DNA of 64,000 nucleotides from Blastobasis lacticolella. Its lineage: Eukaryota > Arthropoda > Insecta > Lepidoptera > Blastobasidae. Made by a program: the position numbers and the translations under genes. The stretch's first letter is position 1; the number at the start of each line of letters is the position of its first letter. The notes below the pieces were generated by a model. It ran no database searches. It saw only the letters and a list, made by a program, of their open reading frames with translations, and was not told the origin of the DNA. Positions 55,169 to 63,662 of the stretch are shown one piece after another. Location of the stretch: the NCBI GenBank assembly GCA_905147135.1, contig LR990053.1, positions 18,639,115 through 18,703,114 of the forward strand. The letters are read 5' to 3'.

Positions 55169-57210
55169 CGGATACTTCGTCCATTGCTGGCGCAGGCGAA
55201 CGCGCAAAGTATCTGCGCAAACGCACTCGCGCGACCAAGGGGGACTCTAGTTCGGAGACCCCTTCAATCAAACAGGTTAAGGCGGCGACTAAGGCAGCGC
55301 CCAAACGTGGCCGAAAACCAACTACGGGGCACTCCGTGGGGTTGGCAAAGGCCCAGCAAGACCTTAACCAGCTCCAGAGAGAGGATTATGCGCTGGAACT
55401 CGAGGAGCGAATAGCAGCGAAAGAACGTGCTGCTCGCGTCCAGCACGGATATGGCGTTTCCCTCTTCGAGAACTATGAAGATAAGACCATCCCCGAGCTA
55501 GAAGCGATGATCAAGGCTGACTCAGAGACAATAATTGAAATTGCCACAAAGTCGAACCGATTGAAGGGCACCTTGCAGAAGGCGTTAAAAAATAAGGCCG
55601 GCTCTCTTAAAGAGATATGCTTAGAGCTCAGTAAAAGGTCGGTCTCTGAGGAGACACAGCGGCTGCAAGCGACCAATGATCGCCTGCAGGCCGAGGTGGA
55701 GAAGCTAAAGAAGGATATCGCCGAAATAAAGGCGCAGCTCCCCGTTTCGGCCGGCTCACTTTCAGCAACCGCAACCTCAACAGCTACTACAGCGATGGAG
55801 GTTGTTCCGTCAGTGTCGCAAGTCTCTCAGCCCGATTTGGGCCCCATGGACTTTGAGGCAATCATCCGAAAGGTCACTATGGAGGAAATGGCATTCACGA
55901 GAGCTTTATTTGACGGAATTGAGGATCGACTGTTACCGGCTAAAATATTACGTCCTCCACTCGCGGCGGACAAAAGGAAGGCTGCCGAGGCTACCGAGGC
56001 CTTGGTGGTGGAGACACCGAAACCCACCAAAGGTAAAGGTGCAAAGACCAGAGGATTAACGTCGTCAGTCCCCAAACCTGCGTCGGGTATAGGAGCCAAG
56101 GCGCCGGGAGCATTGCCCCCCGCACCCACTCCCAAGGTCGTAGTTGGCCCGTCTAAACCGGGCCCATCAAAGGCGATCGAGTCCACCGATCTGCCGTCAT
56201 CCGCTCAGGCCTTGCCGGAGGCGGATACTATGCTACCTTCGACTACTGCCGCCAATGATGGGTGGACTGCCGTGGGCAAAAAAGGAAAGAAAGGGAAAAG
56301 GAAGGCGACTAGAGCCTCCTCTTCGGCCCTAAAGCCATCGAATTCTAAGTCGCCTGCCAAGGGCTACAAGAAGAGTAAGGCAGCCACAGCCCCGACCGAA
56401 AAGGTTAAGAAGATGGCGCCACCCAAGTCTGCGGCAGTCATTGTGACTATTACGCCGGAGGCCGCAGGGAGAGGCGTGACTTATGAGGCGGTATCAACAA
56501 AGGCTCGGGAGTCGGTGAAGCCCGAGGCCCTCGGTGTAACAGATGTGAAATGTAGGCAAACCCAAACTGGGGCTCGAATCTTCGAGTTCCCTGGAGCGGA
56601 ACGGGAGCAGCATGCCGACTCTTTTGCAGCAAAGCTCCGAGAAGCTGTCTCCGATATGGCCAAGGTGACGAGGCCGCAAAAGACTGTGTCCTTGGCAATC
56701 TCCGAATTGGATGACTCGGTTACTAAAGACGAAGTGGCCGCCGCGGTCGCGAAAGCCGTCGGCTGTAACGTAGAGGAGATAAAAACTGGGGAGGTCCGAC
56801 GAGGCCACGGCGGATTGGGCACGGTTCGTATACAATGCGCCGACGCGGCCGCAAAAGCCGTCCTCACAAAGGGGCGGCTACTAGTTGGTCTTAGTACTGG
56901 TGTCATCCGGGCTCTTCAGGAGCAGCCATTACGCTGCTTCCGATGTTATGCTGTCGGGCATACCGGAGCACGCTGCCCTTCGAAAGAAGACAGGGCGGAG
57001 CTTTGTTTCCGCTGCGGAAAAGCGGGTCACAAGTCAGTCTCCTGCAGTGAAACGCCGCGCTGCGCGGTGTGCGCGGCGAGTGGACGGCCCGCGGGTCACG
57101 TTATGGGGGGGAAAAATGTAATCCCCCACAAAGAAGGGAAAGATGCAGCCAATAACGAGGCCTGCTACCACTGCCGCTGTCGGGTCACGCCCGAGCAACT
57201 TGGAGGGTAA
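55126..57210 (+). CDS. SART-like ORF1 (gag)
   Basis: A 694-codon frame. The N-terminal 110 residues are basic and Ser/Thr-rich; about 115-210 form a long charged helix with coiled-coil character (LQATNDRLQAEVEKLKKDIA). Residues 290-440 are Ala/Pro/Lys-rich linker. About 440-600 is the compact R1-gag region (TKARESVKPEALGVTDVK, RRGHGGLGTVRIQC). Zinc knuckles follow: CFRCYAVGHTGARC, CFRCGKAGHKSVSC and CAVCAASGRPAGH. The last Cys of the third knuckle is out of frame: a TGT at 57117-57119 sits in another frame just after GGGGGGG-AAAAA, and a further shift near CCCCC (57123-57127) would lead to a frame ending ATGTCCGAGTAA. So the stop at 57210 is probably not the original one. Function: RNA binding and telomere targeting. 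Confidence 0.88.
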   Translation: MGRSWRSDTDASTLTDTSSIAGAGERAKYLRKRTRATKGDSSSETPSIKQVKAATKAAPKRGRKPTTGHSVGLAKAQQDLNQLQREDYALELEERIAAKERAARVQHGYGVSLFENYEDKTIPELEAMIKADSETIIEIATKSNRLKGTLQKALKNKAGSLKEICLELSKRSVSEETQRLQATNDRLQAEVEKLKKDIAEIKAQLPVSAGSLSATATSTATTAMEVVPSVSQVSQPDLGPMDFEAIIRKVTMEEMAFTRALFDGIEDRLLPAKILRPPLAADKRKAAEATEALVVETPKPTKGKGAKTRGLTSSVPKPASGIGAKAPGALPPAPTPKVVVGPSKPGPSKAIESTDLPSSAQALPEADTMLPSTTAANDGWTAVGKKGKKGKRKATRASSSALKPSNSKSPAKGYKKSKAATAPTEKVKKMAPPKSAAVIVTITPEAAGRGVTYEAVSTKARESVKPEALGVTDVKCRQTQTGARIFEFPGAEREQHADSFAAKLREAVSDMAKVTRPQKTVSLAISELDDSVTKDEVAAAVAKAVGCNVEEIKTGEVRRGHGGLGTVRIQCADAAAKAVLTKGRLLVGLSTGVIRALQEQPLRCFRCYAVGHTGARCPSKEDRAELCFRCGKAGHKSVSCSETPRCAVCAASGRPAGHVMGGKNVIPHKEGKDAANNEACYHCRCRVTPEQLGG

Positions 57211-57226
57211 CAATAATATGTCCGAG

Positions 57227-57231
57227 TAATG
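57227..57231 (+). promoter_or_regulatory. TAATG stop-start overlap between SART ORF1 and ORF2
   Basis: TAATG at 57227-57231 joins a TAA (in frame with ATG 57218, MSE then stop) to the ATG of ORF2. In Bombyx SART1 the same UAAUG arrangement drives coupled termination and re-initiation. Here it works only if the gag frame is the one ending at 57229, which supports the two frameshifts inferred in gag. Confidence 0.7.
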
Positions 57232-57816
57232 TCACAAATTGGGCAACGCACAATATTGCAGGGCAATCTAAACCATTGCAGGGCAGCCCAAGACTTAATG
57301 TTTCAGGTTATGGCGGAATGGTCTGCAGGGATTGCAGTAGTTGCCGAGCCATATTCTGTACCTCCCACCTGGGAGGGTGACAGAGACGGCCTGGTGGCCA
57401 TTGTTCCGCGGCTATCCACGGATTCCCCACTACTCTCAGTCAATGACAGGGGACATGGATACGTAGCCGCTGTGTGGGGGGAGATCTCGCTTGTGGGAGT
57501 TTATTTCTCCCCTAACCGCTCTCTGGCGGAATTCGATGATTTCCTCCAGGAATTGTCAGGTGTCATCGGTCGTTTGTCGTCGAGGCAGGTCGCCGTTCTT
57601 GGTGACCTGAATGCCAGGTCCGGGCGCTGGGGTGACTCAATCACGGACGCGCGCGGGCGCCTGCTGGAGTTGTGGGCGACATCAACTTCCCTGTCCCTTC
57701 TGAATAGGGGGACGACTCAAACGTGTGTGAGGCGGCAAGGAGGGTCAGTGGTGGACATGTCGTTTTTGAGTTTATTGAGTTTTTTTTTATGTCGACTTGT
57801 TCTATGGGTCAATTAG
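57229..57816 (+). CDS. SART-like ORF2 N-terminal endonuclease fragment
   Basis: ATG 57229 (from TAATG) opens an endonuclease of the R1/SART kind: LQGNLNHCRAAQDLM, the Glu motif VVAEPYSVP, GHGYVAAVWGEISLVGVYFS, VAVLGDLNARSGRWGD, and RRQGGSVVDMSF, where homology stops at about 57765. The remaining codons to 57816 come from the adjoining repeat. The catalytic SDH near the end of the domain is absent, as are reverse transcriptase and everything downstream. No activity expected. SART endonucleases cut TTAGG/CCTAA in the opposite orientation to TRAS. Confidence 0.85.
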   Translation: MSQIGQRTILQGNLNHCRAAQDLMFQVMAEWSAGIAVVAEPYSVPPTWEGDRDGLVAIVPRLSTDSPLLSVNDRGHGYVAAVWGEISLVGVYFSPNRSLAEFDDFLQELSGVIGRLSSRQVAVLGDLNARSGRWGDSITDARGRLLELWATSTSLSLLNRGTTQTCVRRQGGSVVDMSFLSLLSFFLCRLVLWVN

Positions 57817-58253
57817 GTCAGGATAGGTCAGGTCAGGTCAAGTAGGTCAGGCCAGGTAAGGGTGGGTCAGGTCAGGTCAGGTCATGTTAGGTCAAGTAGG
57901 GTCAGGTCAGGTCGGGTCTAGGTCAAGGTGGGTCAGGGTATGCGGTGCCCAAATTTCCGGAAATTCCAGGAAACTTTAGGAAATTAGGAGCACGTGGTCG
58001 AAAGCACGTGGTGCCTAAAATGGGCCAAAATGTAGGTTTTTGAGTTTTTTGAGTTTTTTTTTATGTCGAATTGTTCTATGGGTCATTTAGGTCAGGATAG
58101 GTCATGTCAGGTCACGTAGGTCAGGTCAGGTAAGGGTGGGTCAGGTCAGGTCAGGTAAGGGTGGGTCAGGTCAGGTCAGGTCATGTTAGGTCAGGTAGGG
58201 TCAGGTCGGGTCGAGTTAGGTAACGGTAGGTCAGGTGCGTCAGGACAGGTGAA
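57766..58253. repeat. TCAGG-rich telomere-associated tandem repeat, ~274-bp unit
   Basis: Two copies of a unit starting TTGAGTTT.TTGAGTTTTTTTTT then ATGTCGA.TTGTTCTATGGGTC begin at about 57766 and 58040, a period of about 274 bp. Each contains a long degenerate run of GGTCA pentamers (roughly 30 GGTCA in both together) with scattered GGTTA, GGTAA and GGGTC. The first also has a unique insert (CCGGAAATTCCAGGAAACTT ... GCACGTGGTCGAAAGCACGTGG). The second unit is incomplete or diverged at its end. Confidence 0.85.
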
Positions 58254-58399
58254 AACCAAAAAAAAAAAAAATTGTTTTTTCGTCTCGGGTTCGAGACACG
58301 CCCAAAAATTTTTTTTTTCGTAGTTTTGGTTAGTATTGGTTATAATTATTTAGTGTAGGTCACTGTTCCTTAGTGTTGGTTAGGTTAGGTTAGGTAAGG
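58254..58399. other. A/T-rich spacer ending in TTAGG units
   Basis: Runs of A (58258-58271) and T (58309-58318), then degenerate GGTTAGTATTGGTTATAA-type sequence, ending in TTGGTTAGGTTAGGTTAGG and GTAAGG at 58375-58399. The last part is the target-side telomeric flank of the TRAS element that follows. Confidence 0.7.
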
Positions 58400-59106
58400 T
58401 TTTTTTTTTTTTTTTTTTTTTTTTGTTTGTCTTGCCGGCCATGTCAGAGACAATAGTCTAGGCCATATACGGCTTGACAGTTTGCTCTGTTTCTTCCGTA
58501 GTTAAACGGAATCCTTGTTATGGTTTTTTTTTTATTTTTTATTTTTTTTTGCCTTACTTATTACTTTACATTGCTTAATTTAAAATCTAATGGTTGTAAA
58601 ATATATAACATTGTCATTTATCTATATATTGATAGTCTTAAACTACACCTGTCAAGTAATGTCATAACACAATATTTGTGGTAGTCTATAATCTATAGTA
58701 CATAAGTTTACTACATACAGTACATGTTATGAACTAATTCAGTACAATTAGCTGTCCGAAGTGTATGGTTCTTCTTTGCATGATATACTAAAATTCAGTA
58801 TGTTTTATTTTTTTTTTTTTTTTTTTTTAATCTTTCTTTTTTGCTTATTGGTTTTTTTTTTTTTTTTGTATATATATGTAATGAGGACAATTTCAATCTG
58901 GGCATTGCTCTATTTCTGCAATACATCGGTTGACTCTATCTATATAGTAACAACATTATCTCTACTTATTAAATTTTTAAGTTAATTTAAGTTACTTAAT
59001 GTAATATAACACCTACTCAAAATTGCTTACTTTGTATTTTACTTATTCTTATCTATCTAAACATATGCTTGACCTATATATAACCATTATATATTGGCAT
59101 CATATC
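58400..59106 (-). other. TRAS-like 3' untranslated region
   Basis: About 700 bp, very A-rich on the sense strand, with at least four oligo(A) tracts including the terminal 25. Short frames here translate only to Phe/Lys strings. It starts after the TAA at 59107-59109. Confidence 0.75.
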
Positions 59107-59313
59107 TTATTTATTCCTACTTATAACCTTATTTGCTACGTTTATCATATATTTTAGTAAGTGCGATCGTTTGCTTTTGTTTGATATTATTTCACTAACT
59201 TTTTCTTTACATAGAGTCTCTTCAATTCTATTTTCAATGTCATGTCGTTGTTTAGCGTTTGCTGGGCATTCGAAGAGGATGTGTGCTACGGTTTCTTCGA
59301 CTCCTGGTTCACT
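59107..59313 (-). pseudogene. C-terminal end of TRAS ORF2 beyond a frameshift
   Basis: After FKCK and a TGA the homology continues in another frame: EPGVEETVAHILFECP, then NAKQRHDIENRIEETLC and a lysine-rich end NKVISRNK before TAA 59107-59109. The H-x4-C half of the terminal zinc knuckle is in this part, so a single-base loss at about 59313 splits the knuckle. This marks where a normal TRAS ORF2 ends, and no further coding follows. Confidence 0.8.
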
Positions 59314-62300
59314 TACACTTGAACCTTGTCAAGTATTCAGAGAAACCGCCATGCCCCGTTAGTACCTGTGTTAGTGTACCTGTCACTTCCATTTCCTTTA
59401 TAATTTTGTAGGAGTGTACGACATCCGGGAAAAACATTTTCGTAACCGCAGCAGTTCCTCCCGTCACATACCTATCATTCCACTGTTCAAGTGAATCCTG
59501 CCTAATTTGCCATTTTACATAAGAGACCGGGCACAAGTCATATTTTGGTCTAGTTTTCCTCTTAGCTGCTTCCTTGGCCAAAAAGTCTGCTCTTTCATTT
59601 CCTTCCAGGCCAACGTGTGCTTTGATCCAGAATAGAGATATTTCTTTATTCTGGAGTTTAGATGTCCGGATGATTTCTCTGGCTTGTAGAGCTAAACGGT
59701 GCCTGGAGTCATTATTTGCGATCGTTTCGAGCGCCGACCGCGAGTCACTATATATGCCAAAGCTTGTTTCCTGGCGTTCCAGGGTGAACCTCATTGCTTC
59801 CGATATGGCCAGCAATTCCGCATGGTAAACCGTACAGTACGACGACAGCTTTAACTTAATGGCTTTAATCTCGGTATCACCATTCCATACAGATAGTGAT
59901 GCGCCGACTCCACCATCAATTTTGCTGCCGTCTGTGTATATTCTAATTTCTTGCTTATTATTAGCGTCTACTTCTGCTTGATTTACCAGGCTCATGAACT
60001 CCAGGCGCACATTTTCCGCTGGATGAGGAGCCTCCGCATATGTAGCCACCCGCTCTACCTCCCTGTCGGCCAGTAGATGCGGCAGCTTTCCCCTTTTTGC
60101 TTCATATAGGGCTGCAGCTTCCCCGATTCGCAGGTCCAATGGAAGCAACCCAGATAGCACCAGCGCCGAGTTTAAAGAAACGGTTTTGTACGCTTTAATA
60201 ATTTTTTGAGCAAAACCTCTTTGAACATTATTCAGGTGTTTTTGAACCCCTAGTTTCCGCGCTGCTGGTGCCCAGACGGAAGAAGCGTACATAATAACGG
60301 GTTCTACTGTGGCTCTATATATTAAGCGGATTACTTCTGGATGAAGGCCCCAGCTGATCCTGGCCGCTCTTGACAGCTGTTTATAGATGTTTATAGCTTT
60401 TTTACTAACCTCCGCGACGTGTTTATTAAACGTTAGTTTACTGTCAACGTAGAGTCCCAGGATCTTAATGTCTTCAGATATACCAATGCCGACCCCGCCC
60501 ATGCTCAGCCTTGGTGCGTCATACTTCAACTTTCGGGTTAAAACCATGGCTTTGGTCTTTTGAGGACCAAAATTTAGCTTATTTTTAATTCCCCAATCCC
60601 GGACATAGGCGAGGGCGGCATTGGCACGTCTTTGGACCTCCAGCGCTGTGTCTCCATCGAAGACCAGCACCACATCATCCGCAAAAGCTTGCACATAATC
60701 TCCTCGCTCCTCGAGCCCCCGCAACAGCGGATCCAGTAGAATGTTCCATAATGTGGGTCCGCCTATAGATCCCTGAACACAGCCTTTCGTTGTGTTTTTT
60801 GTGTTCTGCTCGCCCCCGTATCTTACCGAGACTTTTCTGTCCTGCAAGTAGCTATCCATTACTCTTCTAATGTTTACAGGGCAGTTCACCTCAGCCAACC
60901 GAACCCTGATGGCTGGCCACCACGCGTTGTCAAAGGCACCCTCTATGTCCAATGATATCATTGTTACTAATTTTTTAGCCTTTACTTTTTGTTGTACATA
61001 GTGTGTCAGGTCATAGAGGGAGTCCTCAGTGCTTCTTTGGGGCATGAATCCGTATTGGCGAGTGCTCATATTCGGCAGTACATGCCATCTGAGGCGGTTC
61101 ACCAGCATTTTTTCATATATCTTTCCCATCACTAGCAACAGGCCTATGGGTCTATATGACTTGGGGTTTCTGTAGGTTTCTTTCCCCGGTTTCCTCAGGA
61201 CCACCACTGTTGCTTCCTTCCAAATAGTTGGGAAGTGTTCCAATTCGAGGCATTTATTTACCAGTGCCAAGAAGAACTCTGGTTCTCCAGATATTGCATG
61301 ACTGCAGGTATCTGCTGTCAAGCCATCCGCACCCGGAGCCTTTTTTGGATTGAAGCTCTCCACCGCGCTTCGAAGCTCCTCCATCGTAAAAGGCGAGTCA
61401 TGTATTTCCTCTGGGTGCCTATCGTTTACATGGTCTGCCTTTTCCCTAACGCTTTGGTGGTGTATTGTATCGCTTCCCGACAGATCATCCGGATAGAAGA
61501 CCTCAGTTAATAACTTGGCAGATTCACTCAGATCCACCATCACTCCATTACTTTCCAGGGGCAAATCCTCTTGTCTCTTGGTTGTTCTATTTATTACTCT
61601 GTATATACCTTCCCAAACTCCCTCCCCATCCTGCTTTCCGCAAAATTCCTTCCAACTTTCTACCTGAGCCTTTTTTACCTCCATTTCATAACTTTCTTTT
61701 ATTTGCAGGTATTCACGGATCACTTTATCTCTCCGGACTGGTGCTGCGCAACGTATTCGACGCTTCAAGGTGAGTACTTTTTTCTTTAACTTCTCCAGTT
61801 CCTCGGACATCCACGGCAGAGTAAGTTTTTCGGTGGACCTCTTTTTTGGTAAGGTTTCCTCACATGCTTTCGTAACTACGCTCGCAAAGCGTTCTGTCAC
61901 GAGATCCAATTCTCTCTTACTGTATATTTTTTGTACCTTTGCGACGTTTATATCCTCCTCTCCTTTTAGCTGGTTTAGTTTTTCATGAAATATTGCCCAG
62001 TTTGCTTTTTTGGTGTTATAAACTCGTGTTGTCCTCAGAACATTCATTCCTTTTGCTTTTGCAAGCATGATACTGAACACGAGGGTGTTATGATCCGAGC
62101 TTGTTATTGCTTCATCCACTCTCCAGTCTTCTACTAGGCCAACCATGTCCATCGTACAGGTTGTGACATCGACGTGGCTGGAAAATCGCTTGTTGCCCCT
62201 GATTGTGTCAAATGTTGGAACATCCCCCACGTTGAGTATTTGTAAACCCATTTCTTCAATGGCCCCGTGCATTTCCTCTCCTCTATGATTAACTTCGGTA

Positions 62301-62341
62301 CTTCCCCACCAGGTGTTTTTAGCATTTGTGTCCCCACCCAT
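59309..62341 (-). CDS. TRAS-like ORF2: endonuclease (part), RT, RNase H
   Basis: 1010 codons from an internal ATG. The frame is open further upstream to about 62411 (LEPYLERLKAIQLELKPKK), so the true start is lost. Endonuclease C-terminal half: GGDTNAKNTWWGS (2-14) and TSSDHNTLVFS (80-90). Reverse transcriptase about 330-640: NPKKAPGADGLTAD, SYRPIGLLLVMGK, QYGFMPQRSTED, ISLDIEGAFDNAWW, GCVQGSIGGPTLWN, and AFADDVVLVF (Asp555, Asp556). RNase H near 800-925: IYTDGSKIDG, YHAELLAISEA, GIYSDSRSALE and GNERADFLAKEA, with all catalytic acids present. It ends at LTGHGGFSEYLTRFKCK with TGA, one frameshift short of the terminal zinc knuckle. The intact RNase H gives the reference for what is missing from the element at 44970-54620. 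Confidence 0.95.
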   Translation of the reverse strand: MGGDTNAKNTWWGSTEVNHRGEEMHGAIEEMGLQILNVGDVPTFDTIRGNKRFSSHVDVTTCTMDMVGLVEDWRVDEAITSSDHNTLVFSIMLAKAKGMNVLRTTRVYNTKKANWAIFHEKLNQLKGEEDINVAKVQKIYSKRELDLVTERFASVVTKACEETLPKKRSTEKLTLPWMSEELEKLKKKVLTLKRRIRCAAPVRRDKVIREYLQIKESYEMEVKKAQVESWKEFCGKQDGEGVWEGIYRVINRTTKRQEDLPLESNGVMVDLSESAKLLTEVFYPDDLSGSDTIHHQSVREKADHVNDRHPEEIHDSPFTMEELRSAVESFNPKKAPGADGLTADTCSHAISGEPEFFLALVNKCLELEHFPTIWKEATVVVLRKPGKETYRNPKSYRPIGLLLVMGKIYEKMLVNRLRWHVLPNMSTRQYGFMPQRSTEDSLYDLTHYVQQKVKAKKLVTMISLDIEGAFDNAWWPAIRVRLAEVNCPVNIRRVMDSYLQDRKVSVRYGGEQNTKNTTKGCVQGSIGGPTLWNILLDPLLRGLEERGDYVQAFADDVVLVFDGDTALEVQRRANAALAYVRDWGIKNKLNFGPQKTKAMVLTRKLKYDAPRLSMGGVGIGISEDIKILGLYVDSKLTFNKHVAEVSKKAINIYKQLSRAARISWGLHPEVIRLIYRATVEPVIMYASSVWAPAARKLGVQKHLNNVQRGFAQKIIKAYKTVSLNSALVLSGLLPLDLRIGEAAALYEAKRGKLPHLLADREVERVATYAEAPHPAENVRLEFMSLVNQAEVDANNKQEIRIYTDGSKIDGGVGASLSVWNGDTEIKAIKLKLSSYCTVYHAELLAISEAMRFTLERQETSFGIYSDSRSALETIANNDSRHRLALQAREIIRTSKLQNKEISLFWIKAHVGLEGNERADFLAKEAAKRKTRPKYDLCPVSYVKWQIRQDSLEQWNDRYVTGGTAAVTKMFFPDVVHSYKIIKEMEVTGTLTQVLTGHGGFSEYLTRFKCK

Positions 62342-62411
62342 AATGAGCTTTTTAGGTTTAAGTTCTAGTTGAATGGCTTTAAGCCGCTCCAGGTACGGCT
62401 CCAGGGGTTGG

Positions 62412-62631
62412 TCAGGTTAGGTTAGGTTAGGTTAGGTTAGGTTAGGTTAGGTTAGGTTAGGTTAGGTTAGGTTAGGTTAGGTTAGGTTAGGTTAGGTTAG
62501 GTTAGGTTAGGTTAGGTTAGGTTAGGTTAGGTTAGGTTAGGTTAGGTTAGGTTAGGTTAGGTTAGGTTAGGTTAGGTTAGGTTAGGTTAGGTTAGGTTAG
62601 GTTAGGTTAGGTGAGGTTAGGTTAGGTGAGG
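62412..62631 (+). repeat. Interstitial TTAGG array, ~44 units
   Basis: TCAGG followed by nearly perfect TTAGG units on the plus strand. The distal end has two TGAGG variants (62613, 62627). The array separates the TRAS element from the satellite. Confidence 0.97.
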
Positions 62632-63662
62632 TAAAACTGTAAAAAAAAACTTGTAAAAATTTGTAAAAAAAAATTTGTAAAAACTTGTAAAAATTTGTTA
62701 AAAAAAAAATTTGTAAAAACTTGTAAAAATTTGTAAAAAAAAATTTGTAAAAATTTGTTTAAACTTGTAAAAATTTGTAAAAAAAAATTTGTAAAAATTT
62801 GTAAAATTTGAAAGTTTGGAAAATTTTGAAAGTTTGGAAAATTTGAAAGTTTGGAAAAATTTGAAAGTTTGGAAAATTTGAAAGTTTGGAAAAAATTTGA
62901 AACAATTTGAAATTTTGGAAAAATTTGAATGTTTGGAAAATTTGAAAGTTTGGAAAAAATTTGAAACAATTTGAAAGTTTGGAAAATTTTTGAAACAATT
63001 TGAAAGTTTGGAAAATTTTTGAAACATTTGATAATTAGTAAAATTTGAAAGTTTGGAAATTTTTTGAAACTTTTTGAAAGTTTTGGAAAGTTTGGAAAAA
63101 TTTGTTAGGTTAGGTTAGGTTAGGTCAGGAAAGTTTTTGAAACTTTTTGAAAGTTTTGGAAACTTTTTGAAACTTTTTGAAAGTTTGGGAAAATTTGTTA
63201 GGTTAGGTCAGGAAATGTTTTGAAACTTTTTGAAACTTTTTGAAAGTTTTGGAAAGGTTTTGAAAGTTTTGGAAACATTTGGAAAATTTGTTAGGTTAGG
63301 TTAGGTTAGGTCAGGAAATGTTTTGAAAGTTTTTGAAACTTTTTGAAAGTTTTGGAAACTTTTTGAAAGTTTGGGAAAATTTGTTAGGTTAGGTCAGGAA
63401 ATGTTTTGAAAGTTTTTGAAAGTTTTTGAAAGTTTTGGAAACTTTTTGAAACATTTGGAAAATTTGGAAAAATTTGTTAGGTTAGGTTAGGTTAGGTCAG
63501 GAAAGTTTTTGAAACTTTTTGAAAGTTTTGGAAACTTTTTGAAACTTTTTGAAAGTTTGGGAAAATTTGTTAGGTTAGGTCAGGAAATGTTTTGAAACTT
63601 TTTGAAACTTTTTGAAAGTTTTGGAAAGTTTTTGAAAGTTTTGGAAACATTTGGAAAATTTG
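62632..63662. repeat. Subtelomeric satellite with embedded telomeric pentamers
   Basis: Proximal part (62632-62810): tandem TTGTAAAAA/ACTTGTAAAAATTTG units. Middle (62811-63100): GAAAGTTTGGAAAATTT units. Distal part (63100-63662): blocks of about 93 bp made of GAAACTTTTTGAAAGTTTTG units, each ended by TTAGG units plus one TCAGG. The telomeric groups start at about 63104, 63198, 63291, 63385, 63477 and 63570 and alternate four and two TTAGG, giving a dimeric period of about 186 bp. Long Phe/Lys/Asn-rich frames on the minus strand here are repeat translations, not genes. Confidence 0.9.

Larger units (their letters stand above)
54640..57765 (+). mobile_element. SART-like telomeric non-LTR retrotransposon, 3' part lost
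   Basis: The element begins GGGGGAGGCCCCATGAG right after TTAGG units, so its 5' end seems intact. Its sense strand is the TTAGG strand, the orientation of SART and opposite to TRAS. It holds a 343-bp 5' untranslated region, gag, and the first about 180 codons of ORF2, and stops inside the endonuclease at about 57765. There a TCAGG-rich tandem repeat follows. Endonuclease end, reverse transcriptase and poly(A) are missing. Loss of the distal side with the 5' end kept is the reverse of ordinary 5' truncation. Confidence 0.85.
58400..62411 (-). mobile_element. TRAS-like retrotransposon, 5'-truncated
   Basis: The 3' end is a run of 25 T on the plus strand (58400-58424) right after TTAGG units, and the 5' end abuts TCAGG plus a long TTAGG array at 62412. 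The sense strand is the CCTAA strand, as in TRAS. It retains most of ORF2 and a 707-bp 3' region with several A tracts (58524-58550, 58806-58828 and 58850-58867 in addition to the tail). ORF1 and the start of ORF2 are missing through ordinary 5' truncation. No helicase is present. Confidence 0.92.

Noticed and set aside
57766..58253. Contamination with beetle telomere because of TCAGG
   Set aside because: The TCAGG units are degenerate, organised in about 274-bp repeats, and continuous with SART and TRAS sequence and TTAGG.
62622..63027. Phe/Lys/Asn-rich proteins on the minus strand
   Set aside because: They are translations of the TTTGAAAGTTTGG satellite in several frames.
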